From: an uncultured Bacteroides sp.
GTDB lineage: Bacteria > Bacteroidota > Bacteroidia > Bacteroidales > Bacteroidaceae
Direction of reading: 5' to 3'
NCBI GenBank assembly: GCA_944321465.1
Contig: CALULL010000014.1
Coordinates: 1-64,000, forward strand
Length of the DNA: 64,000 bases
The position numbers and the translations under genes were made by a program. Below the pieces are notes generated by a model that made no database searches, was not told the origin of the DNA, and was given only the letters and a program-made list of their open reading frames with translations. This document shows positions 35,990 through 44,348 of the stretch, piece after piece; position 1 is the first letter of the stretch, and each line of letters starts with the position of its first letter.

Positions 35990-37024
35990 ATGAAGCCCAA
36001 AAATACTTCCGTTTTGCTAATTTATACGGGCGGCACCATCGGCATGGTTCCCAATTCCGAGACCGGGGCGCTGCAAAACTTTAGCCTGGAGCAGCTGCAA
36101 CGCCATATCCCCGAGTTGCAAAAGCTGAACTTCAGGATAGACACCTATCAGTTCGACCCGCCAATGGACTCTTCCGACATGAACCCCGGGGCGTGGCAGC
36201 ACCTGGTGCGCGTCATCAGCGAGCGGTACGCGGAGTACAACGGCTTTGTGGTGCTGCACGGCACGGATACGATGGCCTTTACCGCCTCGGCCCTGAGCTT
36301 CATGCTCGAGGGGCTGGACAAGCCTGTCATCCTCACCGGCTCGCAGCTGCCCATCGGCGTGCTGCGTACCGACGGCAAGGAGAACCTGCTGACGAGCCTG
36401 GAAATAGCTTCGGCAACCCACTCCGACGGCTCGCCGCTGGTGCCCGAGGTGTGCATTTACTTCGAGAACCACCTGCTGCGCGGCAACCGCACGACGAAGA
36501 TGAGTGCCGAGAACTTCAACGCCTTCCGTTCCTTCAATTATCCGCCGCTGGCCACGGCAGGCATTCACATCAAGTATGACTACATGCTCATACGCCGTCC
36601 CATGCCCGGGCGGCTGCGGCCCCACCTGAGGCTCGACGACAATGTGGCCGTGCTGAAGCTATTCCCCGGCATAAGGCGCGAGGTGGTGGAGTCGCTCTTC
36701 GGGACACCGGGGCTGCGTGCGGTGGTGCTGGAGACCTACGGTTCGGGCAACGCCCCGCGCGAGGACTGGCTGCTCGACAGCCTGCGCTCCGCCGCCGGGC
36801 GGGGCATTGTGGTGGTGAACATCACGCAGTGCTGTGCCGGGACGGTCGAGATGGGCCGCTACGAGACGGGTTACCGGCTGAAGCAGGCGGGGGTCGTGTG
36901 CGGTTACGACAGCACGACCGAGTCGGCCGTCACCAAGCTGATGTTTCTGCTGGGCGAGGACTGCACGCCCGGCGAGATACGCGAGCGTATGCAGCAGTCG
37001 TTGGCTGGTGAGATAACGGTCTGA
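35990..37024 (+). CDS. ansA: Type I L-asparaginase
   Basis: 344 residues. The enzyme hydrolyses L-asparagine to aspartate and ammonia in the cytoplasm. The two threonine-containing active-site motifs are clear: YTGGTIGMV near residue 12 and HGTDTMAFTASAL at 90-102. It has no signal peptide, which points to the cytoplasmic type I form. The start ATG follows the only plausible promoter box in the preceding gap. The carbonic anhydrase gene converges from the other side and ends 11 bp away. Confidence 0.94.
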   Translation: MKPKNTSVLLIYTGGTIGMVPNSETGALQNFSLEQLQRHIPELQKLNFRIDTYQFDPPMDSSDMNPGAWQHLVRVISERYAEYNGFVVLHGTDTMAFTASALSFMLEGLDKPVILTGSQLPIGVLRTDGKENLLTSLEIASATHSDGSPLVPEVCIYFENHLLRGNRTTKMSAENFNAFRSFNYPPLATAGIHIKYDYMLIRRPMPGRLRPHLRLDDNVAVLKLFPGIRREVVESLFGTPGLRAVVLETYGSGNAPREDWLLDSLRSAAGRGIVVVNITQCCAGTVEMGRYETGYRLKQAGVVCGYDSTTESAVTKLMFLLGEDCTPGEIRERMQQSLAGEITV

Positions 37025-37035
37025 GTCCGCAAGGC

Positions 37036-37584
37036 TTATGCCACGACCGTCGCCAGTTCGCCGGTAACAGAGTCTATGATGTACCCGCTTACGTGCACGT
37101 CTTTGGGCAGCAGGGGGTGCTGGCGCAGCGACTGCACGGTCTGTTTTACCGAACACTCCGTGTCGCCGAAGCCTTGTAGCCACTTGGCGAAGTCCACTCC
37201 GCAGTAGCGCATCAGGTCGATGGTGCGTTGCTCCACGCCTCTTTCCTTCATCCGTTCGAGCATTTCGGTGGCATTCATTTGCCGTGCCCCGCAGTCGGTG
37301 TGGGCAATCACCATTACTTCCGTCACGCCAAGCTCGTAGATGGCCACCAACAGGCTGCGCACCACGTTGCCGCAGGGGGAGTCGAGCACGGCTCCGGCGT
37401 TCTTGATGGTCTTCACCTCTCCGTTGCGCAGGCCCAGGGCGGCGGGCAGCAGGGTGGTGAGCCGTGTGTCCATGCACGTCAGTATGGCTATTTTGCGGTC
37501 GGGGTACTTGCTGGTGCGGTAAGGTTCGTAGGCTTTGCCGTTTACGAACCGCCTGTTGTGTTCCAGAATTTCGTCTATTGTCAT
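37036..37584 (-). CDS. Beta-class carbonic anhydrase
   Basis: 182 residues from the ATG at 37584; an upstream ATG at 37620 would add 12 unrelated residues. The zinc ligands and catalytic pair of the beta class are in place: Cys37, with Asp39 and Arg41 (LTCMDTRL), and His95 and Cys98 (IAHTDCGARQM). The enzyme interconverts carbon dioxide and bicarbonate and supplies bicarbonate for carboxylation. It is shorter than the plant-type enzymes and belongs to the compact bacterial group. Confidence 0.93.
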   Translation of the reverse strand: MTIDEILEHNRRFVNGKAYEPYRTSKYPDRKIAILTCMDTRLTTLLPAALGLRNGEVKTIKNAGAVLDSPCGNVVRSLLVAIYELGVTEVMVIAHTDCGARQMNATEMLERMKERGVEQRTIDLMRYCGVDFAKWLQGFGDTECSVKQTVQSLRQHPLLPKDVHVSGYIIDSVTGELATVVA

Positions 37585-37597
37585 AATGCTTGTGTTT

Positions 37598-37795
37598 AAG
37601 AGCTTGTTTGAATTTTGCATTTAAGTAATGTAGTCAGGCCTCTTTTGAGCCCCTTTCCGTTCTCTTTTCCCGATTACGTTCGTCAGATAGCCCGCTATCC
37701 TCCTCACGGAATCGGGAAAACATCCTCGCAAAGGACTCTCAAAGCAAACCCGAGTAAAGATTTAGACAGGCTCTAAATGGCCTGTTTGTGAGGCA
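37598..37795. repeat. Palindromic intergenic element
   Basis: TTCCCGAT and ATCGGGAA frame an inner GATAGCCCGCTATC palindrome. The ends read AGAGCTTGTTTGAATTT and ATTTAGACAGGCTCT, which are partly complementary. This looks like a mobile-type noncoding element, although only one copy is seen here. A TATCTTTG box at 37844-37851 is a possible promoter element for radA. Confidence 0.5.
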
Positions 37796-37927
37796 AAAGT
37801 AAAAAAAATTGGTCTACGATGTGCTCTCCGGGGCAGAAAGCCGTATCTTTGCCCTTGGGCAGGAATGTCGTCGGCCTGTGGCAGGAGCGGCGGCAAGAGG
37901 CTTTCAGCTCTTGTTTATGTTTTGACT

Positions 37928-39301
37928 ATGGCAAAAGAAAAGACCGTCTACGTTTGTAGCAACTGCGGACAGGAGTCGCCCAAGTGGCAGGGCAAGTGCC
38001 CGGCTTGCGGACAGTGGAACACGTTTGTCGAGGAAGTGGTGCGTGCAGCTCCGGTGTCGGCCCGGCGCGTGGCGGCGGGAGTAGAGCGTGTAAAGGCGCG
38101 TCCCGTCACCATCGGCGAGATACAGGCCGATGAGGAACCCCGCATCGATTTGCGCGACCAGGAACTGAACCGTGTCCTCGGCGGTGGCCTGGTGCGCGGC
38201 TCGCTGGTGCTCATTGGCGGCGAGCCGGGCATAGGCAAGTCCACGCTGGTGTTGCAGACGGTGCTGAGGCTGTCAGGCCACCGCGTGCTCTACGTCTCGG
38301 GTGAGGAAAGTGCCCGGCAGCTGAAGTTGCGTGCCGACCGTCTGGGGCCTCCGGCGGGGAGCGATTGCCTCGTCGTGTGCGAGACGGCGTTGGAGCAGAT
38401 TTACACGCACGTGAAGAACGTCCGGCCCGACATTGTGGTGGTCGACTCCATACAGACCATTTCGACCGACACGCTGGAGTCCTCGCCTGGAAGCATCGCC
38501 CAGGTGCGCGAGTGCGCGGCCAGCATCCTGCGCTTCGCCAAGGAGACCCACACGGCCGTCATCCTGATAGGCCACATCAACAAAGAGGGCAGCATCGCCG
38601 GGCCCAAAGTGCTGGAGCACATCGTCGACACCGTGCTTCAGTTCGAGGGCGACCAGCACTACATGTACCGCATACTGCGCAGCATCAAGAACCGTTTCGG
38701 CAGCACCGCCGAGCTGGGCATCTACGAGATGCGGCAGGACGGCCTGCGCCAGGTGAGCAACCCTTCCGAGCTGCTCCTCTCGCAGGACCACGAGGGCATG
38801 AGCGGCGTGGCCATAGCCTCGGCCATCGAGGGCGTGCGCCCGCTGCTCATCGAGACCCAGGCTCTGGTAAGTTCGGCGGTCTACGGCAACCCTCAGCGTT
38901 CGGCGACGGGGTTCGACATCCGCCGCATGAACATGCTTCTGGCTGTGCTTGAGAAGCGTGTAGGCTTCAAGTTGGCGCAGAAGGACGTGTTCCTGAACAT
39001 AGCTGGAGGGCTGCGGGTGAACGACCCTGCCATCGACCTCTCGGTCATCAGTGCTATCTTGAGCAGCAACATGGACGTGGCCATTGAGCCGGAAGTGTGC
39101 ATGGCGGGCGAGGTGGGACTTTCGGGCGAGATACGTCCCGTCAACCGCATAGAGCAACGCATCGGCGAGGCCGGGAAGTTGGGTTTCCGCCGTTTCCTGT
39201 TGCCGCGCCAGAACATGCAGGGCCTTGCCCTCGGTCGGCTGGAGATGGAGCTGGTGCCCGTGCGCAAGGTCGAAGAGGCTTTCAGGGTGCTGTTTGGCTG
39301 A
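37928..39301 (+). CDS. radA: DNA repair protein RadA
   Basis: 457 residues from the ATG at 37928; the in-frame ATG at 37865 would add a Cys/Arg-rich leader and is rejected. RadA is a RecA-like ATPase that promotes branch migration during recombination. The zinc finger has Cys10, Cys13, Cys24 and Cys27. Walker A GGEPGIGKST is at about 96-105, and the RadA-specific KNRFGST is at about 254. A Lon-like C-terminal domain ends the protein (EVGLSGEIRPVNR). A strong terminator follows. Confidence 0.97.
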   Translation: MAKEKTVYVCSNCGQESPKWQGKCPACGQWNTFVEEVVRAAPVSARRVAAGVERVKARPVTIGEIQADEEPRIDLRDQELNRVLGGGLVRGSLVLIGGEPGIGKSTLVLQTVLRLSGHRVLYVSGEESARQLKLRADRLGPPAGSDCLVVCETALEQIYTHVKNVRPDIVVVDSIQTISTDTLESSPGSIAQVRECAASILRFAKETHTAVILIGHINKEGSIAGPKVLEHIVDTVLQFEGDQHYMYRILRSIKNRFGSTAELGIYEMRQDGLRQVSNPSELLLSQDHEGMSGVAIASAIEGVRPLLIETQALVSSAVYGNPQRSATGFDIRRMNMLLAVLEKRVGFKLAQKDVFLNIAGGLRVNDPAIDLSVISAILSSNMDVAIEPEVCMAGEVGLSGEIRPVNRIEQRIGEAGKLGFRRFLLPRQNMQGLALGRLEMELVPVRKVEEAFRVLFG

Positions 39302-39365
39302 TGCTGCCGCTGTCGTCCGTCCCGGGAATGCGGGGTGTGCTTCGGCGTGGCGATAGGCATGTATA

Positions 39366-39406
39366 CAAAAAGGGGAGCTACTGATTGGCAGTTGCTCCCC
39401 TTTTTG
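39366..39406 (+). terminator. Terminator of radA
   Basis: CAAAAAGGGGAGC pairs with GCTCCCCTTTTTG around a 15-nt loop. It is the last host-type signal before the prophage. Confidence 0.88.
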
Positions 39407-39571
39407 CAGTGTCGGAATGAGGCGACTAACCGCATTGCTTTTTCTTCCTCTAAATGATTATTATATAAGTTTATATTCGCGTGTATTGCTTTTGTTCCGT
39501 CCCGATTTCGTCCCGATACCTATTGCATAAGAAGCTGGATGATTGAGGTTAATATAGAGGTACGACGTGTT

Positions 39572-39988
39572 CTATTTCGCCAAACCGTATGATTTTGCAT
39601 CGGCAGAGTCGGCAACCATCCCGATGTGGGCATACTCTTTTTTCATTTCAGTGATTTGGCGTTCCCTGTCGCCCAACTGTCGGTTGAGCTGTTCTATCTT
39701 CTCCATTAGTTCCTTGTTTTGTTCTTTTAACAACTGAATCGCCACTGAATTTGACTGTGAAGGTTCTACTTCGAGCATTTCACCCTCACCTGTCAGTAGC
39801 CAACGAGCATTCAGGTCTTTATATGTAGATAGTATTTTCTCAATATTCCGGCTGCTAATTCCCTTTCCATTCTTCCGGGCATTTCCTATTGCACCGATAG
39901 ATAGCCTACACTGTACGGTTACCTTATGGTCATTTAGTCCATTAGCACGCATATATTCGTCCAGCCTTTTAATAATCTCATTATCCAT
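39572..39988 (-). CDS. Phage repressor-like HTH regulator
   Basis: 138 residues, the only leftward gene of the prophage here. It resembles XRE-type repressors of Bacteroidales phages. An N-terminal helix-turn-helix region (about 1-60) includes KVTVQCRLSIGAIGNARKNG and the ISSRNIEKILSTY helix, then WLLTGEGEML, common after such domains. A coiled-coil segment (about 85-120) probably makes dimers. It lacks the peptidase domain of CI-type repressors. Direct repeats overlap its start codon, suggesting that it represses both itself and the rightward early promoter. Confidence 0.8.
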   Translation of the reverse strand: MDNEIIKRLDEYMRANGLNDHKVTVQCRLSIGAIGNARKNGKGISSRNIEKILSTYKDLNARWLLTGEGEMLEVEPSQSNSVAIQLLKEQNKELMEKIEQLNRQLGDRERQITEMKKEYAHIGMVADSADAKSYGLAK

Positions 39989-40027
39989 ATAGAGAAAAAT
40001 CTATGAAAAACTTGCAGATATAGAGAA
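39987..40027. promoter_or_regulatory. Candidate repressor operator (two direct repeats)
   Basis: ATATAGAGAA occurs at 39987-39996 and again at 40018-40027, 31 bp apart. The first copy touches the repressor start and the second lies inside the early promoter. Confidence 0.5.
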
Positions 40028-40042
40028 TGCTCAATATATTTG
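40012..40042 (+). promoter_or_regulatory. Early rightward promoter of the prophage
   Basis: TTG at 40012-40014, a 20-bp spacer, and TATATTTG at 40035-40042. It is 21 bp before the ATG at 40063 and overlaps a putative operator repeat. Confidence 0.7.
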
Positions 40043-40062
40043 CAGCGAAAATTAAAACTTCT

Positions 40063-40329
40063 ATGGAACAAATGTACGGCAATTTGCAAAAAAAGACAAT
40101 AGCGAAAACACGCTATAAGTTTCGGAAAGGCTACCTACAGGTAAGCCTCAGGGAGAAAAACGAAGTGCGCGGGGAGCTGATGCAGGTGTTTGGAACAGCA
40201 GACAAGGCTTATTTCTCCCAGCTGCTGAACAAAGGTATCGTGAACATCCGACTGCCTCATTACGAGGCCATCAACCACATCTTCGCCCGCCGTGGCATCA
40301 CCGACGTATGGACAACCGAGGAAGTATAA
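40063..40329 (+). CDS. Small early phage protein, possibly DNA-binding
   Basis: 88 residues from the ATG at 40063, chosen because it lies just after the early promoter. The sequence is basic near the start (KKTIAKTRYKFRKGYLQVSL). It has a helix-rich part like the C-terminal half of small Cro-like proteins (FSQLLNKGIVNIRLPHYEAI). Its place, divergent from the repressor, suits a Cro-type role. I do not recognise the family, so this is inference. Confidence 0.65.
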   Translation: MEQMYGNLQKKTIAKTRYKFRKGYLQVSLREKNEVRGELMQVFGTADKAYFSQLLNKGIVNIRLPHYEAINHIFARRGITDVWTTEEV

Positions 40330-40670
40330 CCGTCCTGACCGGGCGCGAAAGCCAGGTGGCCGAGCGCATAGCCTGGGGAGCCTCGCAGAAGGAGGTGGCC
40401 GACGACCTGGGCATTTCCCGCTACACGGTGGACAACACGCTGCGGAAGATATACCAGAAGCTGCACATTGGCAAGATGAACGAGCTGTCGGCCTGGTGGT
40501 TCTGCACGACGTTCGGCATCAGCTTCGCCCTCTCGCCGCTGAAGCGTGCCCTCGGGGCGGTGTGCCTGGCGGGCATCTTCATCGTGGGGGAGATAAACCA
40601 CGATTTCCAGTTCTGTCGGTACCGGGAAGGACGGGTGAGAATAGAAAGGATTATCAGATTGAAAGAATAA
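40308..40670 (+). CDS. LuxR-type HTH protein with membrane segment
   Basis: 120 residues; overlaps the previous gene by 22 bp. The N-terminal 60 residues are a GerE/LuxR-type helix-turn-helix (LTGRESQVAERIAWGASQKE, then VADDLGISRYTVDNTLRKIY). Unusually, a hydrophobic stretch follows (about 65-95, WWFCTTFGISFALS and AVCLAGIFIVG), so the protein may be membrane-tethered. The remainder is short and basic. Such proteins occur in Bacteroidales mobile elements; the target is unknown. Confidence 0.75.
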   Translation: MDNRGSITVLTGRESQVAERIAWGASQKEVADDLGISRYTVDNTLRKIYQKLHIGKMNELSAWWFCTTFGISFALSPLKRALGAVCLAGIFIVGEINHDFQFCRYREGRVRIERIIRLKE

Positions 40671-40704
40671 GACGATTCACCAACCTAAAAAAAAACAGAC
40701 TACA

Positions 40705-41238
40705 ATGGAACAGACAAAGACCATCGTGAGAGTGAACAACGTGGACATCATCGCCACCAGTGACGAGCAACAGTTAGTGCCTATCCGCCCTATATGCGAG
40801 GCGTTGGGGATAGACTATTCCAGACAATTAAAGAAGATAAAAGACGATCCGGACCTGGGTTCAGTTGTGGGCTTCAAGCCCACAACTGGAGCTGACGGGA
40901 AAACGTATGAGATGTGCTGCCTCCCCTTGGAATACATCTTCGGATGGCTCTTCACCATCAGCCCGTCCAACGTGCACGAGGATGCGCAAGAAATCGTCCG
41001 GAAGTACCGCATGGAGTGCTACCATGCCCTGTTCCAGCATTTCACCGCCCGAGCCCGCTTTGTGGAAGAAAAGCAGAAGGAGATAGACCGCCAGCTTACC
41101 GTGGTGGACGAAGCCAAAGAGAACTTCCGCAACGCCAAGAACGTGCTGTCCGATGCCGAAGCCAAGTTCAAGAAGCTGCGCTCGCTCACCATGGACGACT
41201 ACGACATGGAGCGCCGCCAACTGAAGTTCAACTTCTAA
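40705..41238 (+). CDS. Phage antirepressor N-terminal domain protein
   Basis: 177 residues. Residues about 5-115 match the P22 antirepressor N-terminal type (QQLVPIRPICEALGIDYSRQ, CLPLEYIFGWLFTI). Many phages use such proteins to bind and inactivate a repressor. The C-terminal third is a long coiled coil (about 115-170, EEKQKEIDRQLTVVDEAKEN) instead of the usual second domain. It lies in the early run after the LuxR-type gene and may act against the repressor at 39572. Confidence 0.8.
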   Translation: MEQTKTIVRVNNVDIIATSDEQQLVPIRPICEALGIDYSRQLKKIKDDPDLGSVVGFKPTTGADGKTYEMCCLPLEYIFGWLFTISPSNVHEDAQEIVRKYRMECYHALFQHFTARARFVEEKQKEIDRQLTVVDEAKENFRNAKNVLSDAEAKFKKLRSLTMDDYDMERRQLKFNF

Positions 41239-41253
41239 ACAGAGGAACGACTT

Positions 41254-41778
41254 ATGCAAACAACAACCGAGAGACAATCGCGCGGCTTCGCCACCATCTC
41301 CACCCCGGACGGGCGGCACCGCATCTGGCTGCCACGGCCCACGGAGGCCGGGCGCATCTTCGCCTCGTGCAGCTTCGCGCTGGCCGGGCACATGGACTTC
41401 GTGGACGGCATCGACCGCCTGGGCTACGTCCGGGTGGAACGGGCCGAGACATCCGACGACAACTACAGCCGCCTCGACCTGTCCTGCCAGGACGGCCCCG
41501 CGCTCTGCCTGGAGCGGCTCATGGAGGACCTGCCCGGCCTGATGGAGGAGCACCTGGCCACCAAGAGGCGCGAGCTGGCCATGAGCAGCCGCCTGTTGGA
41601 TGCCTTGGCCGCCGAGGTGGAGCGGGAGCATCTGCCCGTAAGCATCCGCCGGGGCACCCCATACACGGACGAGAACGGGACGGAGACGGTGGATGCCGTC
41701 GTGGAGCTTCGCGGCGCGGACTCCGACTTCAACGCGGTGCTGAGCCGGGTAGTCAACCGTTATATTCAACAGAAATGA
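41254..41778 (+). CDS. Uncharacterised early phage protein
   Basis: 174 residues of no family I recognise. The middle is helical and charged (LERLMEDLPGLMEEHLATKR), and the C-terminal part repeats Asp/Asn patterns. The reading frame is well supported by the short gap to the gene before it and by the ATGA overlap with the methylase-like gene after it (stop TGA at 41776-41778), which suggests coupled translation. No signal peptide, membrane helix or catalytic motif is visible. Confidence 0.7.
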   Translation: MQTTTERQSRGFATISTPDGRHRIWLPRPTEAGRIFASCSFALAGHMDFVDGIDRLGYVRVERAETSDDNYSRLDLSCQDGPALCLERLMEDLPGLMEEHLATKRRELAMSSRLLDALAAEVEREHLPVSIRRGTPYTDENGTETVDAVVELRGADSDFNAVLSRVVNRYIQQK

Positions 41779-42359
41779 ATCGCGATGACATATTGACATT
41801 GTTCCGTATTAGCGACCTGATGGACTTACCTGTTGCCGTAATGAAAGTGCTGGAGGGCGGTATAGCACATCGTAATGCTATTTATCAAGCACTCATCGAC
41901 ATGAACGGGCGCGACATGGGGCGTGATTGGTTCCAAGGGCTATATGAGGAGGAACTTTCACAACGGAAGAAAAACAAACAGGATTTCACCCCGCCGGAGG
42001 TTTGCCTAATCGTTTCCAGATTGAGCGGACAGCGTGGTACTCTTCACGAACCCACAGCGGGAACAGGCGGACTGATTATCGCCGACTGGTGGGAACGATG
42101 CCGCAAGCATCTGCCTTGGGAACACCGCCCATCGGAACACATGGTGACGTGTTGGGAACTGTCCGACCGCGCCATTCCTCTGTTGCTACTCAACCTCTCT
42201 ATCCGCGGCATCATGGGCTACGTGTACCACGGCGATGTGCTGGAAAAAACCGTTAAACAGAAATACATTCTACTGAACCGAACGGACGACACGCTGGCCT
42301 TCAGCGACGTGGTGCGGGTGGGAACCAACGGCCGAATAACGAAGGAGTATATAATATGA
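41775..42359 (+). CDS. N6-methylase-like protein lacking the catalytic NPPF/Y motif
   Basis: 194 residues starting at the ATGA overlap with the gene before. The segment QDFTPPEVCLIVSRLSGQ followed by LHEPTAGTGGLIIADWW matches the N-terminal part of type I/II-like N6-adenine methylases, including the SAM-binding motif I (EPTAGTGG). The region where NPPF/NPPY should follow instead reads GDVLEKTVKQKYILLNRTDD, so the adenine-methylating motif is missing. It may be an inactive relative, a regulator or a decoy; I cannot choose from sequence. The integrase gene overlaps its end. Confidence 0.75.
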   Translation: MNRDDILTLFRISDLMDLPVAVMKVLEGGIAHRNAIYQALIDMNGRDMGRDWFQGLYEEELSQRKKNKQDFTPPEVCLIVSRLSGQRGTLHEPTAGTGGLIIADWWERCRKHLPWEHRPSEHMVTCWELSDRAIPLLLLNLSIRGIMGYVYHGDVLEKTVKQKYILLNRTDDTLAFSDVVRVGTNGRITKEYII

Positions 42360-43300
42360 CACTCAAAGAAGCATATAATTCATGGTACCCGGCAAAACGC
42401 AAGCAGGTGAAAGAATCGACAATGGCGGCTTACATGTTGATTGCTGAGAATCACCTGCTGCCTTTCATCGGGGATAGCCAGGCGGATAAGATCAGTCGAA
42501 AAATGGTACAAATGTTTGTAGACAAGAAACTGGATGCGGGACTAAGCAAGAAAACCGTGCAAGACCAGTTGATAGTACTGAAGATGATTGTCCGCTTCGT
42601 CTCGGATGAATATGAAATTCCCGTGCTTGACAACTGGAAGGTTGTATGGCCAAGCAAGAACACATCCGAAACGCACAAGACTGAGCGGTACACACCTGAA
42701 GAGTTCCGCAAGATTGCAGATACAGTCGCGGCCAATCCGTCGCCCCGAAACCTGGCTATCCTGATAGCCCTCACCACCGGGATGCGCATCGGCGAGCTGT
42801 GTGCCCTGCAATTCTTCAACATTGATTTGGAAAGAAAGGTGATACAGGTACAGAGAACCATTGAACGCATCTATCTGTTGGGAAAGAACGGAAACCGGAA
42901 CGGAACGAAAGTCATCATCGGGGAGCCCAAGACTCTTTCGTCACGCCGGGAGATACCCATCATGAAAGACATCTATCCGATGGTGAAGAAGTTCGCCTCC
43001 ATTGCACGAGCCGACTACTACGTGGTTTCCATGTCGGAAAAATTCTGCGAGCCGCGAACATTCCGCAACTACTACCGCAGGTTTATCCTCGAAAAAGTGG
43101 GATTAAACCACTGCATCAAGTTCCACGGCCTGCGCCACACATTCGCCTCGACGCTCATCGAGAACAAGGTGGACGTGAAGACCGTATCCGCCCTGCTCGG
43201 CCACAGCGACATCTCCACAACCTTGAATGTGTATGTCCACCCGTCGGAGGACACGAAACGGGCGGCTATCAATACAGCATTGAAACGAGTATTTAAATAA
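42356..43300 (+). CDS. int: Tyrosine recombinase (phage integrase)
   Basis: 314 residues; start overlaps the stop of the methylase-like gene (ATGA). Integrases of this type insert the phage at an attachment site. The core-binding N-terminal part (about 1-105) is followed by the catalytic domain with Arg (TTGMRIGELCAL), the His-x-x-Arg motif (HGLRHTFAS) and the Tyr nucleophile (LNVYVHPSEDTK). It lies inside the early operon, not next to a phage end, which is unusual. Confidence 0.95.
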   Translation: MTLKEAYNSWYPAKRKQVKESTMAAYMLIAENHLLPFIGDSQADKISRKMVQMFVDKKLDAGLSKKTVQDQLIVLKMIVRFVSDEYEIPVLDNWKVVWPSKNTSETHKTERYTPEEFRKIADTVAANPSPRNLAILIALTTGMRIGELCALQFFNIDLERKVIQVQRTIERIYLLGKNGNRNGTKVIIGEPKTLSSRREIPIMKDIYPMVKKFASIARADYYVVSMSEKFCEPRTFRNYYRRFILEKVGLNHCIKFHGLRHTFASTLIENKVDVKTVSALLGHSDISTTLNVYVHPSEDTKRAAINTALKRVFK

Positions 43301-43322
43301 GCATTGATAACCTGAAAGAACC

Positions 43323-43760
43323 ATGAGATATTTCATCGAAGACGTAAAAATATACAAGAACGTCAATAAGAAGGGGGAAGAACTTCAGAAGTTTGTCACC
43401 CCGCTGAGACATTACCTGGTGGCGGACAAACATTCGCTGGACGAGCTAAAGGCAAACATTATGAACCATATCGAACAACTGAATCTGCTCTATCCACGCC
43501 AGAAACCTTTGACGTTGGATGTCAGTCGGCACTTGCAAGGCAGGACATGGACAATATGGGTACAGGGCAACAGTGACAAGATTGCCGCCATGATACACAT
43601 CGCGGAAGTGAGCGGTGATATTCATTATTCCTTACATCCCGAGAAAACCGCCGCCAATGTGCCGGAAAGGCACGCACAAAGTGCCTCAAAGGCGATGCCA
43701 AAGTCCGCACTTGACGCGGCCAAAGCACGCACTTGCCCCGCGCAAGGCGACCACTATTGA
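43323..43760 (+). CDS. Uncharacterised phage protein
   Basis: 145 residues of no family I recognise. It begins 22 bp after the integrase stop. The first 100 residues are a compact alpha/beta segment (HLQGRTWTIWVQGNSDKIAA) and the last 40 are a disordered-looking Ala/Lys/Pro tail. No signal peptide or membrane helix is present. The frame and codon use fit its neighbours, so I take it as a real gene. Confidence 0.65.
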   Translation: MRYFIEDVKIYKNVNKKGEELQKFVTPLRHYLVADKHSLDELKANIMNHIEQLNLLYPRQKPLTLDVSRHLQGRTWTIWVQGNSDKIAAMIHIAEVSGDIHYSLHPEKTAANVPERHAQSASKAMPKSALDAAKARTCPAQGDHY

Positions 43761-43792
43761 TTATCAACCATTTACAAAAACAAGACAAAACG

Positions 43793-44242
43793 ATGAAAAA
43801 GACTGACAAACGACACACCGGAAACGAGAACATGAACAGAAGCCGACAACAACAACACCGGCCCGGCGGCGGGCAGCGCGTCCGCGTGCTGGCCACGGGC
43901 GAGCTGGGCACGGTGACCGACCGCGTGCTGATGCCGGGACGCGACGGCCGCGCGCGGCCCTACGTGCAGGTGAGGCTCGACAGCCGGCCGGGGCTGGACC
44001 GCTGGTTCTGGGCCGGCCAGCTGGGCGGCACGACCGAACGCTGCCGCGCCACCTTCGAGGCCGAGGACGGGCAGGCGCTGACGCTGGAGGTGACGATGGA
44101 CCACGACAAAGACAAAGGGAACCTGGCACTGAAAATCACCGGGCGGCCCGAGAACATAAAGGAGCACCGGGGGCTGCACGCGGTGCTGGCGGCCAAGCTG
44201 GTGGAAGCCGTCGTCGCCCGGCACGGCCAAGGGGAGGCTTAG
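43793..44242 (+). CDS. Uncharacterised phage protein, Gly/Arg-rich
   Basis: 149 residues from the ATG at 43793; an upstream ATG at 43733 overlaps the preceding gene and gives an unrelated leader. The front is basic and disordered (NMNRSRQQQHRPGGGQR). A beta-rich stretch follows (about 40-75, RVLATGELGTVTDRVLMPG) resembling small KOW- or SH3-type folds, then a helical end. GC content is very high. The function is not known; a nucleic-acid-binding role is a guess from the fold-like stretch. Confidence 0.6.
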   Translation: MKKTDKRHTGNENMNRSRQQQHRPGGGQRVRVLATGELGTVTDRVLMPGRDGRARPYVQVRLDSRPGLDRWFWAGQLGGTTERCRATFEAEDGQALTLEVTMDHDKDKGNLALKITGRPENIKEHRGLHAVLAAKLVEAVVARHGQGEA

Positions 44243-44348
44243 TCCTTTCCGACGGAGAAGGAAGCCGCGAACTTTGCCGACATGGCAGGCCCTGCCCGGC
44301 ACACGCGTGCCACGGCAATAAGATTTTAAAGGAAGGACCCACGGAATT

